Assembly: GCF_009725235.1 (NCBI RefSeq)
Contig: NZ_WJFC01000325.1
Span: forward strand, 1-10,194
Reading direction: 5' to 3'
Length of the DNA: 10,194 nt
Source: Scytonema sp. UIC 10036
Lineage (GTDB): Bacteria; Cyanobacteriota; Cyanobacteriia; Cyanobacteriales; Nostocaceae
The position numbers and the translations under genes are program-made. The notes below the pieces were generated by a model. It worked only from the letters and a program-made list of their open reading frames with translations, was not told where the DNA came from and did not search any database. Positions 6,211 to 10,194 of the stretch are shown piece after piece; the first letter of the stretch is position 1; each line of letters begins with the position of its first letter.

Positions 6211-7104
6211 GTGAGCGACTTTAACAATATGATCAGCGTCATTACTCCAGTGTATAACGGGCAAAAATTCATTGAAAACTGTATTAAGGTTGTTATAAAC
6301 CAAAATTGCCCAGAGATTGAACACATTATTGTAGATGGTGGTTCGATAGATGAAACCGTAGAAATTATTAAACAATATGCCCAGAAATATAAACACATTC
6401 GATGGATTTCTGAAACAGACTGGGGACAATCGGATGCCATGAATAAAGGAATTGCAATGGCAAAAGGAGAAATTGTAACATTCTTAAATGTGGATGATTA
6501 TTATGAACCAAATGTATTGAATCGTGTCTCAGAACTCTTTAAAGAATTACCTGTACCAACATTATTAGTGGGAAATTGTAACGTGTGGGAATCACAAGAT
6601 AATTTGACCTTTATATCCAAACCATCCCAATTTAGCTTATTTAATGTCCTTAAGGGATTAGATGTAAACAATTTCCCAACTAATCCATCTTCCTACTTTT
6701 ATCATACCTGTTTGCACGAACAAATAGGTTTGTATAAAGTGGATGATCATTATGCGATGGATTTAGATTTTTTACTTAGGGCTGTGCAAGTAGCAACCGT
6801 TAGATATGTAGATGAAACTTGGGGAAACTGGATGAGGTGTGAAGGTACAAAGACTTACAGCCTTTGGCAAACACCACAAAAAGGATATCAAATTTTAGAC
6901 AAAGTTCTTAGAGATTACCGAAAAGACCTTCCTTTGATACAGCGTTGGCAAGTAGCAATTTATTATGAAATTAGTATTTTTTATAACAGACATTTGCGAT
7001 GGAGATTTAAATATTATTTAAAACAGTATATCATGCAACCTAAAAATATAATACCTACCTTAAGTAATAAGTTAAAAAAAATTAGTTATAAATTCACAGA
7101 TTGA
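6211..7104 (+). CDS. Family 2 glycosyltransferase (GT2c)
   Basis: This 297-residue cytoplasmic GT-A transferase is of a subgroup distinct from the other GT2 genes here. Its signatures are SVITPVYNG (9-17), VDGGSIDET (41-49), SETDWGQSDAMNKG (67-80), the metal-binding LNVDDYYEP (92-100, where relatives usually have NSDD or NADD) and YAMDLDFLLR (181-190) at the catalytic-base region. This motif set is typical of transferases in O-antigen and colanic-acid-like clusters. The C-terminus (about 245-297) is rich in aromatic and basic residues and could lie on the membrane surface. The start is uncertain: GTG at 6211 adds six residues to the ATG at 6229, which begins directly with MISVITPVYN; neither has a clear ribosome binding site. 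Codons are much more AT-rich than in the GT4 gene. Probably part of the exporter transcript unless the 6103-6138 hairpin ends it. Confidence 0.92.
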   Translation: MSDFNNMISVITPVYNGQKFIENCIKVVINQNCPEIEHIIVDGGSIDETVEIIKQYAQKYKHIRWISETDWGQSDAMNKGIAMAKGEIVTFLNVDDYYEPNVLNRVSELFKELPVPTLLVGNCNVWESQDNLTFISKPSQFSLFNVLKGLDVNNFPTNPSSYFYHTCLHEQIGLYKVDDHYAMDLDFLLRAVQVATVRYVDETWGNWMRCEGTKTYSLWQTPQKGYQILDKVLRDYRKDLPLIQRWQVAIYYEISIFYNRHLRWRFKYYLKQYIMQPKNIIPTLSNKLKKISYKFTD

Positions 7105-7177
7105 GTAAAATGAAAAAATTTGGAAACTTTTGTTAGCCTTCTCCAGTCAATAAGTGTAAATCCGTCCAAACCCGATA

Positions 7178-7240
7178 CCACTAACCACTAACAACCAACA
7201 ACTAACAACTAACCACTAACCACTAACAAATGACAAATGA
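7178..7240. repeat. CCACTAA/CAACTAA/CAAATGA heptamer array overlapping the GT2d start
   Basis: Nine in-phase heptamers: CCACTAA x2 (7178-7191), CAACCAA (7192-7198), CAACTAA x2 (7199-7212), CCACTAA x2 (7213-7226), CAAATGA x2 (7227-7240). The last contains the ATG of GT2d at 7237-7239. Bases 7187-7213 are a 27-bp exact direct copy of 34-60. The preceding gap (7105-7177) is AT-rich with no gene or clear promoter visible. Confidence 0.92.
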
Positions 7241-8178
7241 CAAAAGTATCTATCATTATTCCTGCTTACAACACTAGCAGGTACATTAAAAGAGCAATAG
7301 AATCTGCTTTATCTCAAACCGAGCAGAATATTGAAATAATCGTAGTAGATGATGCTTCCACTGACAATACAGTAGAAGTTGTTAATAGCTTTTCCGATCC
7401 TCGCATTAAACTTTTAGTGAATGAGTCGAATCAAGGACCAAGCTACTCACGGAATCGAGCAATAAAAGAGGCAAAAGGTGAATGGGTTGCTTTACTTGAC
7501 TCAGATGATTGGTACGCACCAAAAAGATTAGAAAGGCTTTTGCAATTGGCTGAAAAAGAAAACGCCGATCTCATTGCTGATGATATATATTTAATTCCAG
7601 AAGGGGAAGAGTCTCCTTGGAGCATAACAGTTTTTGAAAAAAATGCACTAAACTTAAATCAGCCCAAACAAATCGATATGGTTTACTTTGTAGATCGATA
7701 TCTTAGTATTACAAAACCACTCATCAAGCTTAACTTCTTAGTTAAGCACAATCTGCAATTTAATGAATCTTTAAAATACGAAGAAGATTTTGTCCTCTTT
7801 TTACTATGTTTATTAAATGGAGGACGTTTTTTTATTGTACCAGAACCATATTATTTCTATCAAATGCGTATTCGTTCTTTAATGAAGGAGTATGTTGATT
7901 TTTATGAGCAAGCTTGCAAAACAAATTTGTATCTTTTACAGCAAGAGTTTACGCAAGAAAACGCTCAACTCAAACGTACTCTATCAAAACGCCTGAGAAC
8001 TATGAAGCAAACTAGAGCTTTTTATCAAGTTAGACAGGCATTGAAAGAGGGAGCATTTTTAACTGCGTTAATTAAGGCTGTACTAAACCCTAATTTTTTA
8101 CCTGTTTTATGGGAAAAGTTACCAGGTATTTTCAAGTATCACATTTTATATCGCTTTCATATCAATTTTTCTAAATAG
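7237..8178 (+). CDS. Family 2 glycosyltransferase, ExoO-like (GT2d)
   Basis: This 313-residue cytoplasmic GT-A transferase has VSIIIPAYN (4-12), VVDDASTDNT (36-45), NQGPSYSRNRAI (65-76), LLDSDDWYAP (86-95, metal site) and YEEDFVLFL (181-189, catalytic-base region). The spacing and wording (VDDASTDNT, GEWVALLDSDDW, RLERLL) recall ExoO-type exopolysaccharide transferases, but this does not fix the sugar. The first three codons (ATG ACA AAA) continue the upstream heptamer array. An out-of-frame ATG at 7230 opens only a 15-codon frame; the ATG at 7237 is required to keep VSIIIPAYN near the N-terminus. There is no ribosome binding site. The C-terminus is basic and helical, without the tail seen in GT2a/GT2b. 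The next gene follows after 50 bp, probably co-transcribed. Confidence 0.94.
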   Translation: MTKVSIIIPAYNTSRYIKRAIESALSQTEQNIEIIVVDDASTDNTVEVVNSFSDPRIKLLVNESNQGPSYSRNRAIKEAKGEWVALLDSDDWYAPKRLERLLQLAEKENADLIADDIYLIPEGEESPWSITVFEKNALNLNQPKQIDMVYFVDRYLSITKPLIKLNFLVKHNLQFNESLKYEEDFVLFLLCLLNGGRFFIVPEPYYFYQMRIRSLMKEYVDFYEQACKTNLYLLQQEFTQENAQLKRTLSKRLRTMKQTRAFYQVRQALKEGAFLTALIKAVLNPNFLPVLWEKLPGIFKYHILYRFHINFSK

Positions 8179-8213
8179 CTTTCAATTCTCAGTCTCCAAT
8201 CACCACACTTATA

Positions 8214-8223
8214 AAAGGAAGGA
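8214..8223 (+). promoter_or_regulatory. Strong ribosome binding site of the GlfT2-like gene
   Basis: AAAGGAAGGA lies 5 bases before the ATG at 8229 and fixes that start. It is the best Shine-Dalgarno match in the window, in contrast with GT2a and GT2d, which have none. Confidence 0.75.
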
Positions 8224-8228
8224 ATACC

Positions 8229-10058
8229 ATGCAAGTTATCAGCCGAGTTCAGTTTCCGCAAACTGTTGAAACATCTAATCTCTACTTCAATTTTCATAAA
8301 GGTATACCCATAGATTTTCATACAAGCGACAGTTCCATTACTTTACATAAAGAAAGTACCCTATCTTTCAACACTTACTTCAACTCAATTTACGAAAAAT
8401 TCTATACGAAATATACAAATCTTAGTTCGCTCTATTATCTACTCAAGCTGGAAGGCAATTTTGAAGTTTCTGTTTATCGAGAAACTGAGAGAAATGCTAA
8501 AGAACTTATCTTAAATAAGAAACTTGAGCAATGTCAACTATCAGATAGCGTAAAAATATTATTGCCAGAACTCAAACACAACCAGGAATCTGGTCGTATT
8601 TATCTAGAAATAACTTGTCTTAGTGAAAAAGGTTTGTTTGCTGAAGGGTTAGTTGCTACCGAACAAGAAAAGCACCGGGATGTGTCGTTGGCTATCATCA
8701 CTTGTACTTTCAAAAAAGAAGTCTATGTAAAAAAGACAGTTAATACTATTCTGCAAGACAGCTTTTTAAAGGATAAAAACTTTAAAGTTTTTGTAGTAGA
8801 TAATGGAAAAACTCTAAGCGAACGTGAATTTGAAGATTGTAGAGTTAAGCTAATCTCTAATCGAAATGTTGGTGGAAGTGGTGGTTTTACGAAAGGGCTG
8901 ATTGAGGCAATGCAAGAAGGGATTTATACACACTTCTTGTTTATGGATGATGATATAGAGTTAGACAGCGAGGCTATTTACAGGCTTTTTGCTTTGTACG
9001 AGTATGCCAAGCAAGAATTCGCCATAGCTGGTAGTATGCTGGATTTATACAAAAAACACGTTTTGTATGAAGCAGGAGCAATATATAACAAATCCATCGA
9101 CGAAGAAGGAACCGTTCAGGAAGATAAATTTACGGGATACCCTCTAAAGCACAAAATTGATTTGCAGAATAACACATTACTCAATTCACTTTTGTTAGAA
9201 GATTGTATAGATTATGGTGGATTTTGGTTTTTTGCTTTTTCCAAAACCATTGTTGAACAAATAGGATTACCACTGCCTTTGTTTATCAAAATAGATGACA
9301 TGGAGTTTGGTTTAAGAATTAACGAACATTTTGATAATGCAATAGTCGCTTTTCCCTCTATAGCTGTATGGCACGAACCCTTTTATGCTAAAAGACCTAT
9401 TTGGGATTTCTACTACTACATTCGCAACCACTTAATAGCTAACTCTATTCACAGTTCAATGGAATATTTGAAAACTATTCAAATATTTACTCAGTGTATA
9501 CTCTATTATTTATTTATTTTTGACTACAATTCTGCTTTAATGGTAGTCAAAGGGTTTGAAGATTATATGCAAGGACCAAATTTCATTAGAAGTAACGATC
9601 CTGAGGTCTTGCATTCCAAAATTTTTGCATCTAGCAAAAGTTATAAAAATCAAACTGTAGTCAGTAATTCTGTTTCAAGTCGTGAAGGTTATAAAATTAC
9701 AAAAGTTGGAAAAATTAAAAAATTGCTTGGTTTGTTAACACTGAATGGTCATTTACTACCACAATTTATGATTGCAGATGAGAGCGCAATCATTCGATTT
9801 GGTATTAAAAAACAAGAAAGAGACTCTATATGTAAAGGGTTAGCTAAGAAAAGAATTCTTTACGTTATAGACGAAAATCCCAATTCCTATCAGTACGAAC
9901 TGGAGCAAAAAACAGGGCTGAATATTTTGTTAAACTGGATGGCTTCTGTTATTAAGAACTCTTTCAAATGGTCGAGTGTCAATGCAGAGTGGAAAAAAGC
10001 CTTTAAAGATTTCACTACTATGCAATTTTGGCAGCACTACCTGGAACCACAAAAGTAA
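8229..10058 (+). CDS. GlfT2-like galactofuranosyltransferase family protein
   Basis: This 609-residue protein has the three-part layout of mycobacterial GlfT2. The N-terminal beta-rich domain (about 1-145) includes STLSFNTYFNSIYEKFYTKY (43-62) and YYLLKLEGNFEVSV (69-82). The central GT-A core (about 150-405) has LAIITCTF (154-161), VVDN (189-192), RNVGGSGGF (212-220), MDDDI (239-243, metal-binding), IDYGGFWFFAF (327-337), KIDDMEFGLR (354-363) and VWHEPF (380-385). A helical C-terminal domain follows. In GlfT2 the corresponding elements are the DDD metal site, a Trp pair, the DD-x-E catalytic region and the metal-ligand His; here D240-D242, W333, D356/D357, E359 and H382 fit. Known relatives transfer galactofuranose from UDP-Galf, so UDP-galactopyranose mutase would be needed; it is not in the window. 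Acceptor, polymerising ability and exact sugar are unproven. Confidence 0.88.
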   Translation: MQVISRVQFPQTVETSNLYFNFHKGIPIDFHTSDSSITLHKESTLSFNTYFNSIYEKFYTKYTNLSSLYYLLKLEGNFEVSVYRETERNAKELILNKKLEQCQLSDSVKILLPELKHNQESGRIYLEITCLSEKGLFAEGLVATEQEKHRDVSLAIITCTFKKEVYVKKTVNTILQDSFLKDKNFKVFVVDNGKTLSEREFEDCRVKLISNRNVGGSGGFTKGLIEAMQEGIYTHFLFMDDDIELDSEAIYRLFALYEYAKQEFAIAGSMLDLYKKHVLYEAGAIYNKSIDEEGTVQEDKFTGYPLKHKIDLQNNTLLNSLLLEDCIDYGGFWFFAFSKTIVEQIGLPLPLFIKIDDMEFGLRINEHFDNAIVAFPSIAVWHEPFYAKRPIWDFYYYIRNHLIANSIHSSMEYLKTIQIFTQCILYYLFIFDYNSALMVVKGFEDYMQGPNFIRSNDPEVLHSKIFASSKSYKNQTVVSNSVSSREGYKITKVGKIKKLLGLLTLNGHLLPQFMIADESAIIRFGIKKQERDSICKGLAKKRILYVIDENPNSYQYELEQKTGLNILLNWMASVIKNSFKWSSVNAEWKKAFKDFTTMQFWQHYLEPQK

Positions 10059-10061
10059 TAC

Positions 10062-10175
10062 GATTTTGGATTTTGGATTTTGGATTTTGGATTTTAGATT
10101 TAGGATTTTGGATTTTTGATTTTGGATTTTGGATTTTGGATTTTAGATTTGGGATTTGGGATTTTGGGATTAGGT
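10062..10175. repeat. GATTTTG heptamer STRR array at the end of the cluster
   Basis: Four perfect GATTTTG units (10062-10089) are followed by degenerate GATTTTA, GATTTA and GGGATTT variants up to 10175. It starts 3 bases after the GlfT2-like stop codon. The 18 bases at 10084-10101 and again at 10133-10150 are exact reverse complements of 2633-2650. The pure unit contains no stop in any + frame, which explains spurious open frames over such arrays. The last 19 bases of the window show no feature. Confidence 0.9.
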
Positions 10176-10194
10176 AGGCTGTATATCGATCATC

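Noticed and set aside
6133..6440. Two overlapping minus-strand open frames of 98 and 80 codons
   Set aside because: They are antisense to the conserved 5' end of GT2c and lack any domain or start signal.
145..10058. Heterocyst envelope polysaccharide island
   Set aside because: The glycosyltransferase and ABC exporter content is compatible, but I see no marker specific to that island, so the glycan cannot be assigned to heterocysts.
1..10194. Undescribed defence, toxin or mobile system
   Set aside because: Every gene-sized frame is accounted for by glycosyltransferases or an exporter. There are no transposase, nuclease, helicase or toxin motifs. The novelty here lies in the repeat architecture.

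Overview
The window looks like a stretch of filamentous, probably heterocyst-forming, cyanobacterial chromosome. The evidence is the heptanucleotide tandem arrays between genes (short tandemly repeated repetitive sequences, STRRs: AACAACT, CCCTACT, AAAATCT/AAAATCC, GATTTTG and relatives) and three copies of the cyanobacterial octamer HIP1 (GCGATCGC). No species can be named from the sequence alone.

All eight genes lie on the + strand and form one cell-surface polysaccharide locus. In order they are: a family 2 glycosyltransferase (GT2a, 145-1146), a GT-B fold family 4 glycosyltransferase (1189-2571), a second GT2 that is a paralogue of the first (GT2b, 2729-3691), the permease and ATPase of a Wzm/Wzt-type polysaccharide exporter (3919-4764 and 4793-6094), a GT2 with VDGGS and GQSDAMNKG motifs (GT2c, 6211-7104), an ExoO-like GT2 (GT2d, 7237-8178), and a 609-residue protein with the architecture of GlfT2-type galactofuranosyltransferases (8229-10058).

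The likely scheme is as follows. The cytoplasmic transferases build a lipid-linked glycan sugar by sugar. The C-terminal domain of Wzt recognises the finished chain, and Wzm/Wzt moves it across the inner membrane. The GlfT2-like enzyme suggests galactofuranose in the product, which would require a UDP-galactopyranose mutase (glf). None is in the window. The initiating phosphoglycosyl transferase and any chain-capping enzyme are also absent and presumably lie outside it.

The most unusual aspect is the layout. STRR arrays of different families sit at nearly every boundary and split the locus into units: [GT2a], [GT4], [GT2b], [Wzm-Wzt-GT2c], [GT2d-GlfT2-like]. The junctions inside the last two units lack arrays. 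Arrays reach into genes: the ATG of GT2d lies in an in-phase heptamer, and the stop codon and last six residues of GT2b lie in another array. A 27-bp exact direct repeat precedes GT2a and GT2d, and 18-bp inverted matches lie 7.4 kb apart, so deletion or inversion of whole blocks is conceivable. The second half is visibly more AT-rich and has no HIP1 site after 3594. I found no defence system, mobile-element gene, RNA gene or CRISPR array.
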